From Prauserella_A sp040635515 (GTDB lineage: Bacteria > Actinomycetota > Actinomycetes > Mycobacteriales > Pseudonocardiaceae): a stretch of 64,000 bases of DNA. The notes beneath the pieces are model-generated. The model saw only the letters and a program-made list of their open reading frames with translations. It was not told the DNA's origin and ran no database searches. Location: contig JBEYHY010000003.1 of the NCBI GenBank assembly GCA_040635515.1, positions 248,001 to 312,000 of the forward strand, given 5' to 3'. Each line of letters starts with the position of its first letter. The stretch's first letter is position 1. Both the position numbers and the translations under genes were made by a program. Of this stretch, positions 8,415 to 17,962 are shown piece by piece.

Positions 8415-9836
8415 ATGCCGGAAAAGATCGATTACGACGCCAAGATCCCGAACAACGTCGATCTGTCCTCCAACCGCAGGCTGCAAAGGGCGCTGGAAGG
8501 CTGGCAGCCGAGGTTCATGAACTGGTGGGCCGAGATGGGGCCGACGCTGGAGACCCAGGGCGTGTACCTGCGCACAGCGGTCAGCGTCGGAAGGGAGGGC
8601 TGGGCGCATTTCGGCCACGTCGTCCCGCAGGACTACCGGTGGGGCATCTTCCTCGCCGAGCGCAATCCCGACCGCACCATCGCCTTCGGCGAGCACAAGG
8701 GCCAGCCGGTGTGGCAGCAGGTACCCGGCGAGTACCGGGCGGACCTGCAGCGGCTCATCGTGATCCAGGGCGACACCGAACCGGCTTCCGTCGAGCAGCA
8801 GAAGCTGCTCGGCCTCACCGCGCCGAGCCTGTACGACCTGCGCAACCTGTTCCAGGTCAACGTCGAGGAGGGCAGGCACCTGTGGGCGATGGTGTACCTG
8901 CTGCACGCCTACTTCGGCAGGGAGGGAAGAGAGGAGGCCGAAGCGCTGCTGTACCGCAACTCCGGCAGCCCCGACACCCCGCGCATCCTCGGTGCCTTCA
9001 ACGAGGAAACCGCCGACTGGCTGGCGTTCTACATGTTCACGTACTTCACCGACAGGGACGGCAAGTACCAGCTCGGCACGCTGAAGGAGTCCGCGTTCGA
9101 CCCGTTGTCGCGCACGTGTGAGTTCATGCTGAAAGAGGAAGCTCACCACATGTTCGTCGGCACGACGGGGGTCGACAGGGTCGTGACGCGCAGTTCGGAA
9201 CTGATCCGCGAGCACGACACGATGGACATCGCCCCGCACGGCGGAATCCCGCTGTCGATCATCCAGAAGTACATCAACTTCCACTACAGCGTCTCGCTGG
9301 ATCTGTTCGGCAGCGAGACCTCCACCAACGCCGCCAACTACTACACCTCGGGTCTGAAGGGGCGCTGGCTGGAGACCAGGCGTAAGGACGACCATCAGCT
9401 CACCGAGGACAGCGCCCTGCTCGACAAGCCGGGTTCCGACGGCACGTGGGGACAGGAGGAACTGCAGGCCATTCTGCTGCTCAACCTCGACCTGCGAGGC
9501 GAGTACATCGCCGACTGCCACACCGGGCTCAAGCGGTGGAACCGGATTCTCGCGGACAACGACATCGACCACCGGCTCTACCTGCCGCACCCCGGGTTCA
9601 ACCGGCAGGTCGGTATCAACGCCGGTTTCCACGTGACGCCGGATGGCACGATCGTGGACGAGGAAACCTGGCAGGCGGCGAAGTCGCGCTGGCTGCCGAC
9701 GGAACAAGACCTGACCTTTGTGCGCTCGTTGATGAAACCCGTCTACGAACGTGGCAAGATCGCCAGTTGGGTCGCACCCCCGACCAACGGAATCAACGGC
9801 AAACCGTTCGACTACGAATACGTCTACCTGACCTAA
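8415..9836 (+). CDS. boxB: Benzoyl-CoA 2,3-epoxidase, diiron oxygenase subunit (BoxB)
   Basis: 473 aa, the usual BoxB length. Diiron ligand motifs of the E-x-x-H type are visible: VEEGRHLWAMVYLLHAYFGR in the first helical pair, and CEFMLKEEAHHMFVGTTGVD in the second. The conserved helix ETADWLAFYMFTYFTDRDGK lies between them. BoxB inserts one oxygen into benzoyl-CoA to give the 2,3-epoxide. It needs electrons from the FAD/Fe-S reductase BoxA, which is not encoded nearby. It is co-transcribed with boxC and, 10 bp downstream, the benzoate-CoA ligase. Confidence 0.95.
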   Translation: MPEKIDYDAKIPNNVDLSSNRRLQRALEGWQPRFMNWWAEMGPTLETQGVYLRTAVSVGREGWAHFGHVVPQDYRWGIFLAERNPDRTIAFGEHKGQPVWQQVPGEYRADLQRLIVIQGDTEPASVEQQKLLGLTAPSLYDLRNLFQVNVEEGRHLWAMVYLLHAYFGREGREEAEALLYRNSGSPDTPRILGAFNEETADWLAFYMFTYFTDRDGKYQLGTLKESAFDPLSRTCEFMLKEEAHHMFVGTTGVDRVVTRSSELIREHDTMDIAPHGGIPLSIIQKYINFHYSVSLDLFGSETSTNAANYYTSGLKGRWLETRRKDDHQLTEDSALLDKPGSDGTWGQEELQAILLLNLDLRGEYIADCHTGLKRWNRILADNDIDHRLYLPHPGFNRQVGINAGFHVTPDGTIVDEETWQAAKSRWLPTEQDLTFVRSLMKPVYERGKIASWVAPPTNGINGKPFDYEYVYLT

Positions 9837-9846
9837 GGCGGGGCCC

Positions 9847-11415
9847 ATGAGCATCCCCGGCGGTACCTTCCCGTTCAACGCGGCCGAGTATCTGGTCGGA
9901 CGGCACGTCGCCGCAGGAGACGGCGCCCGCACCGCCGTCATCTCCAACACCCGCACCCTGACCTATTCCGAACTCGATCAGCAGGTCCGCACGGTGGCCG
10001 CGGGACTGCGCGCGCTCGGTGTCCGCCCGGAGGAGCGGGTGCTGATGTGCATGACCGACGAAATCGAGTTGTTCACCGCGATTCTCGCGGGCATGTATCT
10101 GGGCGCGGTCGCCGTGCCCTGTTCGACGATGCTGACCGGCGGCGAACTCGGCCGTCTGATCGCCGATTCCAGAACCAGGATCGTGCTGGGGTCGACGGAG
10201 TTCGCCGAACAGGTGCGGGCCGCCGTCGCGGTCGCGCCGGACGTGGAGACGGTGGTGCTGACCGACGAGTGGCACCGGCTCACCGGGGAGGGTGTGCTCA
10301 CCGAACCCTATGACACCTGGGCCGACTCGTCCGCGTTGTGGCTCTACACCTCGGGCACGACCGGGGTGCCCAAGGCCGCGATGCACCGGCACACCGACAT
10401 CAGGTTCGTCGCGGAGAACTACGCGCAGCGCGTGCTCGGCATCCGGCCCGACGACAGGTGTCTTTCGGTGGCGAAACTCTTCTTCGCCTACGGCATCGGC
10501 AATTCGATGTTCTTCCCGCTTTCGGTCGGTGCCACCGCGTTGCTGGAGTCGGCGAGGCCGACACCAGCGCTGATGGCGGAGCGGGCCAGTGCGCAGCACG
10601 CGACCTTGTTGTTCGGCACGCCGAGTTTCTGGGGGCCGCTGCTGGCCAGCGATGTACCCGACGACGCGTTCCGCACCGTGCGCGGTGGCGCGTCGGCGGG
10701 GGAGGCGTTGCCCGCCCGCATGCTGCACGGCATGCGGGAACGGTTCGGAGTCGAGGTACTCGACGGCATCGGCTCGACCGAGATGCTGCACATCTTCATC
10801 TCCAACCGCCCTGGCAAGGCACGACCGGCGTCGTCGGGTACTCCCGTTCCCGGCTACGAGGTGGAGATTCGCGACGAGAGCGGCGCGCTGATCGAGGCCG
10901 AGGGGCGGCCGGGGGAGTTGTACGTGCGGGGGGACAGCGCCGCGACGGGTTACTGGTGCAGGGCGGCGACCTCGCGGCTGGTGTTCCTCGGCGAGTGGAT
11001 GCGCACGGGCGACACCTACGTGCGCAACGCCGACGGTACCTACACCTGTCTCGGCAGGTTCAACGACATGATCAAGGCGGGCGGTATCTGGGTCACGCCG
11101 AGCGAGGTCGAGGACCGGTTGCTCGAACACCCCGACGTCGCGGAGGCGGTCGTCGTGGGTGTTCCCGACTCCGACGAACTCGACAAGCCGGTCGCCTGCG
11201 TCGTGCCCATGCCGGGAAAGCACGTCGACGAGGCGGATCTGATCGGGTGGTGCAGGGAGGAACTGGCTTCCTTCAAGCGGCCGAGAGCGGTGATCGAACT
11301 GGCCGAGCTGCCCAAGACCGCGACCGGCAAGATTCGCAGGAACGTGTTGCGGGACATGGTGAAAGCCACCTCCGAGCCGGGGCCGGAAGCGCAGCCCGCC
11401 GAGGCCGCCCCGTGA
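9847..11415 (+). CDS. Benzoate-CoA ligase family protein
   Basis: 522 aa ANL-superfamily adenylating enzyme. The P-loop-like core ALWLYTSGTTGVPKAAMHRH is near residue 160. GASAGEALPARMLHGMRERFG and VLDGIGSTEMLHIFISNRPG form the aryl-binding and A5 regions; TGYWCRAATSR and GEWMRTGDTYVRNADGTYTC follow. The conserved C-terminal Lys is in LPKTATGKIRRNVLRD. The sequence pattern is that of benzoate-CoA ligases, which convert benzoate, ATP and CoA to benzoyl-CoA, the substrate of BoxB encoded just upstream. It overlaps the next gene by 4 bp (GTGA). Confidence 0.92.
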   Translation: MSIPGGTFPFNAAEYLVGRHVAAGDGARTAVISNTRTLTYSELDQQVRTVAAGLRALGVRPEERVLMCMTDEIELFTAILAGMYLGAVAVPCSTMLTGGELGRLIADSRTRIVLGSTEFAEQVRAAVAVAPDVETVVLTDEWHRLTGEGVLTEPYDTWADSSALWLYTSGTTGVPKAAMHRHTDIRFVAENYAQRVLGIRPDDRCLSVAKLFFAYGIGNSMFFPLSVGATALLESARPTPALMAERASAQHATLLFGTPSFWGPLLASDVPDDAFRTVRGGASAGEALPARMLHGMRERFGVEVLDGIGSTEMLHIFISNRPGKARPASSGTPVPGYEVEIRDESGALIEAEGRPGELYVRGDSAATGYWCRAATSRLVFLGEWMRTGDTYVRNADGTYTCLGRFNDMIKAGGIWVTPSEVEDRLLEHPDVAEAVVVGVPDSDELDKPVACVVPMPGKHVDEADLIGWCREELASFKRPRAVIELAELPKTATGKIRRNVLRDMVKATSEPGPEAQPAEAAP

Positions 11416-12269
11416 TCGAGGGCAGGACCGTCGTCGACGCGCACGTGCACGTGCCCCGGCTGTCGACGTTGAAACCCTCGTGGCTGGAGTGGGCCCGGCG
11501 GTTCTCGGGTCCGCACCCGTGGCGGGAGGTGTACGACGGCGACGGCGACCCGGTTCCCGGTCGGCTCGACGCCCTCTTCGAGGAGGAGGGCGTCGATCGG
11601 GCCCTGCTGTTCTGCGAGTACAGCCCGAGGGCGACGGGCATTCAGCCCATTGAGGACAATCTGCCGTTCCTCGAGTGCAATCCGGAACGGTTCCGGCTCG
11701 TCGCGAACGTGAACCCGCATCTGCACCATCCGCTGGCGTCCGAAGTGGAACGACAGCTCGATCTCGGTGCCGTGGCACTCAAACTGCATCCAGTGCACGG
11801 TGGTTTCTCTCCTGCCGACAAGGAGTTGTACGCCGCGTATCACGTGTGCCGGGAGCGGGACATCCCGGTTGTCCTGCATTCGGGCACGAGTAGTTTTCCC
11901 GGCGCGCGCACGAGTTTCGGCAATCCCGAGCTGTTGTCCGACGTCGTCGAGGACTTCCCCTCGGTACGGTTCGTGTTCGCGCACGGTGGCCGCGGCTGGT
12001 GGTATGACGTGGCCGCTTTTCTCGCGCTCGCGAAGGACAACGTGTGGCTCGACCTCGCGGGGCTGCCGCCGAAGAAGCTGCCCGGCTACTACGCGCGGTT
12101 CGATTTCGCGAGGCTGGCGACCCGGTTCGTGTTCGGTACCGACTGGCCGGGTGTTCCGGGGACGGCGAACAACGTCAGGGCGCTCGCCTCACTCGGCCTT
12201 CCCGAAGATGTACTACGCGACGTGCTCTCCGGCAACGCGGGCAAGATCTATCCGGGGCTCGGAGTGTAG
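11412..12269 (+). CDS. Amidohydrolase family 2 (TIM-barrel metal-dependent hydrolase/decarboxylase)
   Basis: 285 aa from GTG at 11412, overlapping the ligase stop. The N-terminal metal motif is DAHVHVPRLSTL. Later metal and active-site elements are ALKLHPVHGGF, IPVVLHSGTSSFPG, VRFVFAHGGRGWWYDVAAFL and the Asp in FVFGTDWPGVPGT. This matches the amidohydrolase_2 family, which includes ACMSD-type decarboxylases and hydrolases. Being last in the benzoate operon, it may form benzoate from a precursor (for example by hydrolysis or decarboxylation) or process a ring-opened product. Family firm, substrate unknown. Confidence 0.85.
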   Translation: MIEGRTVVDAHVHVPRLSTLKPSWLEWARRFSGPHPWREVYDGDGDPVPGRLDALFEEEGVDRALLFCEYSPRATGIQPIEDNLPFLECNPERFRLVANVNPHLHHPLASEVERQLDLGAVALKLHPVHGGFSPADKELYAAYHVCRERDIPVVLHSGTSSFPGARTSFGNPELLSDVVEDFPSVRFVFAHGGRGWWYDVAAFLALAKDNVWLDLAGLPPKKLPGYYARFDFARLATRFVFGTDWPGVPGTANNVRALASLGLPEDVLRDVLSGNAGKIYPGLGV

Positions 12270-12274
12270 GCCCG

Positions 12275-13075
12275 TCATTCGCGGCCTTCGGCGGCGACGA
12301 GCCGGTCCCAGCGTTGCTGTGCGGCGGGCCGCCATTCGCCGTGCTTGCCGTGGAACACCTCGGCCGCGCGGCCTCCAGGCCAGTTGCCGGGCAGCAGGCC
12401 CGGCGGCAATTGCGGGTCGAGGAAAGGGAAACGGCGCCATTCGTGCACGAGCCGGGTCTGCGCGTCCAGCGCGGCGTCCTCGCCGGCGGGAGCGAGGGTG
12501 GCGAACGAGGCGATGAACTCGTCGTAGCGGCGCACCAGTTCGCGCAGGTCCCATGCCCTGGCCACCATGGTGGCCTCGTCACCGATGGCTCCGTAGGAAC
12601 CGACGAACGACATCGCCTCGCCGAGCGCGAGGTCGTCGAGAATGGTGAGCGCCTCCTTTTCCCTCGACGTGTGCGGGGTGATCCACACCCCGGGGTCGGG
12701 CGAACCGAAACCGGCCCAGGTGAGTTTGGTCCGCAGCTGGTGGCGCAGGTCGCGTTTGGGTTCGGGGACCGAGACGAGCACGATCAGCCAGCGTCCGTCC
12801 CAGGTGCGCTCGCTGCTGCCGAAGTCGTAGATGCGGTGGGCGCCCTCGGTGAGCAGCTTCCTGCCCGGCTCGGTCAGCGACCAGCGCACCCTGCGCCCGA
12901 CACGCTCGGATTCCAGCCAGCCTTCCTTCGCCGTCCTCGCCAGTGCCTGCCGCGCCGACTTCTCCTCGACGTCGAACGTCGCGAGCGCGTCGACGAGTAC
13001 GGATGTCCACACCGGACGGTCGCGGGGAAGTACGAACTCACCGAGCAGCGTCATCAGCAGGGAGCGTGCGCTCAT
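12275..13075 (-). CDS. PaaX-family transcriptional regulator
   Basis: 266 aa from ATG at 13075, giving the family-typical beginning MSARSLLMTLLGEFVLPRDR; an ATG at 13135 would add 20 residues. A winged helix is present (SVLVDALATFDVEEKSARQA, then GWLESERVGRRVRWSLTEPG), followed by the PaaX central domain (WDGRWLIVLVSVPE, then GVWITPHTSREKEAL) and a helical C-terminus. PaaX proteins repress phenylacetate or related aryl-CoA catabolism and release DNA on binding an aryl-CoA. The gene converges on the box operon with 5 bp between, so aryl-CoA control of box genes is the likely role. A small palindrome (TGGTG-A-CACCA, 13135-13145) lies 60 bp upstream and might be its own operator. Confidence 0.88.
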   Translation of the reverse strand: MSARSLLMTLLGEFVLPRDRPVWTSVLVDALATFDVEEKSARQALARTAKEGWLESERVGRRVRWSLTEPGRKLLTEGAHRIYDFGSSERTWDGRWLIVLVSVPEPKRDLRHQLRTKLTWAGFGSPDPGVWITPHTSREKEALTILDDLALGEAMSFVGSYGAIGDEATMVARAWDLRELVRRYDEFIASFATLAPAGEDAALDAQTRLVHEWRRFPFLDPQLPPGLLPGNWPGGRAAEVFHGKHGEWRPAAQQRWDRLVAAEGRE

Positions 13076-13178
13076 GTGACTGACTTCCCTGCGGCGGCTG
13101 ACGACAGGGCCTCCTTGCCGCCCCTGTGCTGGCATGGTGACACCACTTCCTCGCTGATCGGGTGCGTTGAGGGTAGCG

Positions 13179-13856
13179 TCAGCGCCTCAGCCAGTCGCGC
13201 ACGGCGGTGACCAGTGCATCGGTCCACCACGTGAGCAGTGCCTCGCCCTCGGCGGCGTCGGCACCGGCAGGATCGCCGAGGACGCCGTTGGCGCTGACGG
13301 CGGCGACTCCTCCCGCGACGAGCCGGTCGAACAGTTCCGGCAGTGGAGCCGTGTTTCCTGGTTCCGCCTTTTCCATCGCGACCTCCTGCGGGCGAAGCCG
13401 CAGCAGCACCGACGTCTCGGTGCGCCCCGCGTGGCTGTCGTCAGGCGGCCCGTCAGGCGACCAGGCGAGCACGCGGCGCCCCTCGCCACGCAAGCGTCGT
13501 TCGGCCGCGCGCAGCGGGGCGGCGTTGCCACCGTGCCCGTTGACGATCACCACGCCCGCGAAGTCGTCGGCGGAGCGGACCAGTTCGACGAGCACGAGTT
13601 CGAGCGCGGCCCTGCCGATGGAGAGGGTTCCGGGAAACCCGGCGTGCTCGCCGCTCGACCCGTATGGCAGGGCGGGCGCCACGACGATGCCGACGATGCC
13701 ACCCATCGAGGCGGCGAGCCGCTCGCACAGTTCGGCCGCGATCGTGGTGTCGGTGTGCAGGGGGAGGTGCGGGCCGTGTTGTTCGGTGGCGCCGAGTGGA
13801 ACGGCGAGTATCGGCCTGCCCACCTCGGGCGAGCGCAGCCCTCCGAGGTGCGTCAC
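13179..13856 (-). CDS. mftE: Mycofactocin biosynthesis creatininase-family peptidase MftE
   Basis: 225 aa from GTG at 13856, overlapping the mftF stop by 4 bp. It is a creatinine amidohydrolase fold with the metal-binding segment GATEQHGPHLPLHTDTTIAA, the second metal motif VIVNGHGGNAAPLRAAER, and GRTETSVLLRLRPQEV. MftE cleaves the MftC-modified MftA peptide to release the C-terminal Val-Tyr-derived unit (AHDP). It is the last gene of the leftward mycofactocin operon, where sequence and position agree. Confidence 0.9.
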   Translation of the reverse strand: MTHLGGLRSPEVGRPILAVPLGATEQHGPHLPLHTDTTIAAELCERLAASMGGIVGIVVAPALPYGSSGEHAGFPGTLSIGRAALELVLVELVRSADDFAGVVIVNGHGGNAAPLRAAERRLRGEGRRVLAWSPDGPPDDSHAGRTETSVLLRLRPQEVAMEKAEPGNTAPLPELFDRLVAGGVAAVSANGVLGDPAGADAAEGEALLTWWTDALVTAVRDWLRR

Positions 13857-15184
13857 CGGAGCGGGCCTTCGGTGAAGCGGGGCAGTAATGGTGCGGCGGT
13901 GCGTTCCCGTACCGCGCCCGCCCACACTCCGGCGCCGTAGGCGAGATCGTCGGCGACGCGCAGGACGAGCCACGACGGTGTCCTGCCCCGCCGTTCGCGC
14001 AGCCATTCGAGCAGGCACGGCAGCAGCGCGGCGAGCAGGATGCGCCTGCCACGCGCGGTGGGCAGCAACAGCGGCCACCACGCTCTCCGGGTGGCTTCGG
14101 CGAGCAGCCTTCCCGCACCGAGGTGGCCGAGCGCGGCCAGCCGGAGTGACTCGCGGACCGGGATGCCGCGGGAGCGGAGTTTCCGGGGCAGCAGCGCGGA
14201 ACTCCCGGCGGCGAGCGTCAACGCGGCGCGAGGCGCACCGGCGGCAAGCAGCGCCCACGACGCCGCGCTCCACGCGGAGAGCCTGGCTGGGGTGAGCAGC
14301 CCGGCATGACGCAGGGCCAGCGGAGCGGCCGAGGTTCCGTACTCGAACCGCTGGCGCAGCCATGGCAGCGGTGAGGGCCGTGGCAGGTGGCTGACGACGG
14401 AGGAGGGTTCGTAGCGCACCGCGCCGTGTCCGAGTAGTTTCCACACCAGGTCGACGTCCTCGCCGAACCGCAGCGCCTCGTCGAAGCCCGACACGGCGGC
14501 GAGTGCGTCGCGGCGCACGAGCAGCGCCGCGCTGGGTACGTAGCTCACCCTGCTCAACGGACGCACGGGCGCGGGGCGGGAGCCGAGGTCGAGACTGGAA
14601 CGGCCTGCTTCGTAGTCCGCGAGTGCGGTGTCGCCGGGACTGCTGCGGATGCGCGGTGCCACGGCGACGACGGCCGGATCGGAGAAGTGCCGCAGGAGTG
14701 GTTCGAGCCAGCCGGGTTCGGGCAGGGTGTCGGAGTCGAGAAAGGCCACTACGCGGGTGCTTGCCGTGCGCCAGCCCGCATTGCGGGCCGCGGCGGGACC
14801 CCGCGGCGTGTCGTGCCGGAGCGCCGAGGACGGAAGAGGCGGGCTGGAGCCGTCGTCGACCACGATGTGGCCGGCGAGTTCCGGGGTCGCCGCGACGAGC
14901 CGTGCCACTCCGTCCGGGTTGTCCTTCACGGGGACGACGAGAGTGACCTCGGCGGCCGTCAGCTCCGGCGGCTGGATCGGGTGCAGCAGACCCGCGTCGA
15001 CGAGCCGCCTTGCCAGCCGTTGTTCGGTGGCGGCGGGGCCGAGCGGTTCACCGGCGAGCCACCGGTCGAGCACTTTCGCGCCCCCGGTGCCGAGCCGCAC
15101 GAGCCGCAGCGGGGAGCCGCCGATCAGCAACGGGCCTTTTCTGCGGACGGAATGGTCCATCGTCAGCAGTGTTCCCCGCCTCAT
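13853..15184 (-). CDS. mftF: Mycofactocin glycosyltransferase MftF
   Basis: 443 aa from ATG at 15184, overlapping the SDR stop by 4 bp (ATGA). A short N-terminal domain (LLIGGSPLRLVRLGTGGAKV) precedes a GT2 glycosyltransferase core with VTLVVPVKDNPDGVARLV, IVVDDGSSPPLPS, AAARNAGW and the D-x-D-type FLDSDTLPEPGWLEPLL. FGEDVDLVWKLLGHG lies near residue 250. The C-terminal third is hydrophobic Ala/Leu-rich and probably membrane-associated. MftF adds a beta-1,4-glucan chain to the mycofactocin core. The call rests on GT2 motifs plus tight linkage to mftE and mftC. Confidence 0.9.
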   Translation of the reverse strand: MRRGTLLTMDHSVRRKGPLLIGGSPLRLVRLGTGGAKVLDRWLAGEPLGPAATEQRLARRLVDAGLLHPIQPPELTAAEVTLVVPVKDNPDGVARLVAATPELAGHIVVDDGSSPPLPSSALRHDTPRGPAAARNAGWRTASTRVVAFLDSDTLPEPGWLEPLLRHFSDPAVVAVAPRIRSSPGDTALADYEAGRSSLDLGSRPAPVRPLSRVSYVPSAALLVRRDALAAVSGFDEALRFGEDVDLVWKLLGHGAVRYEPSSVVSHLPRPSPLPWLRQRFEYGTSAAPLALRHAGLLTPARLSAWSAASWALLAAGAPRAALTLAAGSSALLPRKLRSRGIPVRESLRLAALGHLGAGRLLAEATRRAWWPLLLPTARGRRILLAALLPCLLEWLRERRGRTPSWLVLRVADDLAYGAGVWAGAVRERTAAPLLPRFTEGPLR

Positions 15185-15969
15185 GTCGTGAAGCCGCCGT
15201 CGGCGTGGATGACGGATCCGGTGATCGCCGAGGAATCCGGTGAGCACAGGAACGCGACCGTCGCCGCGATCTCCTCCGGTTCGAGCAACCTGCCGACGAG
15301 CTGGTGGCCTGCGAACTCCTCGACGTCGCCGAGGTCGTAGAGCGCGGCCGTCGCGGTGAGCATGTCGGTGCGGGTCGACCCAGGGGACACCGCGGTCGCG
15401 CAGATGCCGGTGCCGCCCAGATCGGTCGCGAGGCCCTTGACGAGCCCGACGACGGCGTGTTTCGCCGCGTTGTAACCGGCGAGGTGCCACAGCCCCTTGT
15501 GCGCCGCGGCGGAGGCGAGCGCGACGAACCGTCCGTGGCGTGGTTCGGGGCGGCGCAACAGCGCGGGAATCGCCGCTCTCGCGAGATTCGCCACCCCTTG
15601 GACGCCGACGGAGAACAGCGCGTCCCACTCGGTGTCGTCGCTTTCCCACAGCGGGGCACCGCCCGCCATGAGCGCGGCGCCGGCGACGGCCGCGTCGAGC
15701 CCGCCGAACCGTTCCTCGGCCAGGGCGACGGCTTCGGTGAGCCGGGCGAGGTCTCGCACATCGGCGACGACATCACACACCGTGCCTTCATAGGGCGCCG
15801 CGAGTTCGGCGAGCTGCCGTCTCGTACCCAGCGGGTAGGGCACTTTCGGATCGTCCTCCGCCCTGTCGAGGGCGACGACGTTCCAGCCGGTGTCCGCGAG
15901 CCTGCGGACGACCGCGGCGCCGATACCTCTCGCCGCGCCGGTGACGAGCGCTGTCCTCGGCTGGCTCAT
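15181..15969 (-). CDS. Mycofactocin-coupled SDR family oxidoreductase
   Basis: 262 aa from ATG at 15969. It is a classical short-chain dehydrogenase: TGAARGIGAAVVRRLADTGW for nucleotide binding (GxxxGxG), and the catalytic set S-Y-K with ALASAAAHKGLWHLAGYNAAKHAVV. A long insertion after the first Rossmann strands (DRAEDDPKVPYPLGTRRQLA) is typical of the mycofactocin-associated SDR subfamily, whose members hold NAD tightly and are recycled through mycofactocin. It sits inside the mft operon between OYE1 and mftF. The physiological alcohol substrate is unknown. Confidence 0.85.
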   Translation of the reverse strand: MSQPRTALVTGAARGIGAAVVRRLADTGWNVVALDRAEDDPKVPYPLGTRRQLAELAAPYEGTVCDVVADVRDLARLTEAVALAEERFGGLDAAVAGAALMAGGAPLWESDDTEWDALFSVGVQGVANLARAAIPALLRRPEPRHGRFVALASAAAHKGLWHLAGYNAAKHAVVGLVKGLATDLGGTGICATAVSPGSTRTDMLTATAALYDLGDVEEFAGHQLVGRLLEPEEIAATVAFLCSPDSSAITGSVIHADGGFTT

Positions 15970-15994
15970 GGTTTCCCCGTTCCGTGCGTCTCGC

Positions 15995-17962
15995 TCATAG
16001 TGCCACCGCGGCACGGTGGCCCTCGGCGACCGCGGCGTCCGCCCTGCGTGGCGTGACGCAGTCGCCGACCCTGACGACCTCGAACTCGGTCGAACCGGAC
16101 AGCTCGCGCCACAGCGCGTCCTCCGGTTCCTGGTGCGTCGCGCACACCACCCAGTCGAAGCGGGCTTCGGTGACCGACCCGGTGGTGTGCGTCAGTACGC
16201 GTAGCCGCACCCCGCCGGTGTCTTCCGTTTCTTGCGAGGCGGAGAGGATGACTTCCTCCGTGGTCTGGACGATGCCCTTCGCCTCGGCGCGCACCGAGAA
16301 GGTCTCCATGTCGAGGGTGAGGGCGAGGTCCTGCCCGGCGACCAGCGCGGGGGTCGACATCCGTACGGCGCAGCCGGTGTCGGCGAGCAGTTCGGCCACC
16401 GACGTCGCCTGGTGGAAACCGAGGTCGTCGACGACGAGTACCTCGCCTTTCGGCACTACCTTTCCTTCGAGGACGTCCCGTACGTCGGCGATCCTGCCGA
16501 GCGGGCCCGCCCAGTGCGGGCGCCGTGGTCTGGCTCCGGTGGCCAGTACGACGGCTTCCGGTGCCAGCGCCGCGATGTCGCCTGCCGTCGCGGTGACTCC
16601 GGTTCTGACGCCGACTCCCTCACGGAGGCATTCCGCGAGCGAAGTACCGACGAGGTCGAGGAATTCGGCCCTGCTCGGCGCGCGGGCCGCGATCGCGACC
16701 TGGCCACCGGTCGAGGGCAGCCGTTCGAGCAGCGTCACCTCGTGGCCCCGGCTCGCCGCGGTCGCCGCCGCCCGCAATCCGGCCGGCCCGCCGCCGACGA
16801 CGACCACCCTGCGGCCTCTGCGGCGCGGTGGCGGCAGCGGTACGTTTTCCTTGCCGGTCCGGGGATTCACGACACAGCCCAGCGCCCGGTTGAGCCCGAC
16901 CCTGCCCGCGCATTCCTGGTTGCACGAAAGACAGGTCCGGATACTTCCGGCCGGCCCCGATCGGGCCTTCGCGGCGAAGTCCCCGTCGGCGATCTGTCCT
17001 CGAACGACCCCGATCAGGTCGGCTTTTCCCTCGGCGAGTGCCGTTTCGGCTTCTTCGGGGTCCTTGAAGCGCCCTGCCGCGACGACGGGCAGGTCGATGG
17101 CGTCACGGATGGTGCTGGAGATATGGGTCGCGTAGCCGCGTGGGATGCCCATCGAAGCCTCGACGAGGTAGAGCGTCGAGGTCGCGACGCCGATCGTGGT
17201 GTTGACGTAGTCGACGCGGCCATCGGTCTCCGCCCAGCGGGCGACCTCGACAGCCTCCGGGAGGGTGATCCCGCCCTCGACCGCTTCGTCGCCGCACAGC
17301 CTGATCCCGAGCGCCATGTCGTCGCCGATGGCCTCTCGCACGGCGGCGACGAGCCGGAACAGCAGCCGGGCCCTGTTCCACAGCGAGCCGCCGTACTCGT
17401 CGGTGCGCAGATTTGTGGCAGGGGCGAGAAAACCCCGCACGATCGAGGATTGCGAGCATTGGATCTCGACCCCGTCGAATCCGCCTTGCCCGCAATGTCG
17501 GGCGACCGTCGCGTAACCGGCCACGATGTCGTCGATGTCCGCCGCGGTCGCCGCGCGCGGAACCTCGCGGAACAACGGATCGGGAACAGGGGACGGTGCC
17601 AGCACCGGCTGCCGCGAGTACAGGCCCGATGATTGCCCGCCGTTGTGGTTGAGCTGGGCGAAGACCCGTGTTCGGTGTGCGTGCACCGCGTCGGTGATCC
17701 GCCGGTAGCCCTCGATCACCTCGGGCAGGTGGCCGCGGATGAGCTTCTCGTACGGCCGGTCGGCGGGGTGGGTCGAATGTTCCTCGGTGATGATCAGCCC
17801 GGCGCCCCCGGCCGCGCGGGCCGCGTAGTAGGCGGCGTGCCGCTCGGTCGGCAGCCCGCCGTCCGCGTAGTTGGTCAGGTGAGCCGAGAACACGATCCGG
17901 TTGCCCAGTGTCACCGGCCCGATCCGCAACGGGGAGAACAGATACGGGTACCGCCCGCTCAT
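15995..17962 (-). CDS. Mycofactocin system FadH/OYE family oxidoreductase 1
   Basis: 655 aa from ATG at 17962. The N-terminal OYE TIM barrel has LFSPLRIGPVTLGNRIVFSA, GFDGVEIQCSQSSIVRGFLA and NLRTDEYGGSLWNRARLLFR. A four-cysteine [4Fe-4S] motif CLSCNQEC, then CVVNP, lies near residues 340-360. A C-terminal FAD/NAD(P) module follows (RVVVVGGGPAGLRAAATAAS). This is the architecture of 2,4-dienoyl-CoA reductase and trimethylamine dehydrogenase. Family members occur in mycofactocin clusters. It overlaps OYE2 by 4 bp, so the two are translationally coupled. Whether it works on the cofactor or on a substrate coupled to it is unknown. Confidence 0.88.
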   Translation of the reverse strand: MSGRYPYLFSPLRIGPVTLGNRIVFSAHLTNYADGGLPTERHAAYYAARAAGGAGLIITEEHSTHPADRPYEKLIRGHLPEVIEGYRRITDAVHAHRTRVFAQLNHNGGQSSGLYSRQPVLAPSPVPDPLFREVPRAATAADIDDIVAGYATVARHCGQGGFDGVEIQCSQSSIVRGFLAPATNLRTDEYGGSLWNRARLLFRLVAAVREAIGDDMALGIRLCGDEAVEGGITLPEAVEVARWAETDGRVDYVNTTIGVATSTLYLVEASMGIPRGYATHISSTIRDAIDLPVVAAGRFKDPEEAETALAEGKADLIGVVRGQIADGDFAAKARSGPAGSIRTCLSCNQECAGRVGLNRALGCVVNPRTGKENVPLPPPRRRGRRVVVVGGGPAGLRAAATAASRGHEVTLLERLPSTGGQVAIAARAPSRAEFLDLVGTSLAECLREGVGVRTGVTATAGDIAALAPEAVVLATGARPRRPHWAGPLGRIADVRDVLEGKVVPKGEVLVVDDLGFHQATSVAELLADTGCAVRMSTPALVAGQDLALTLDMETFSVRAEAKGIVQTTEEVILSASQETEDTGGVRLRVLTHTTGSVTEARFDWVVCATHQEPEDALWRELSGSTEFEVVRVGDCVTPRRADAAVAEGHRAAVAL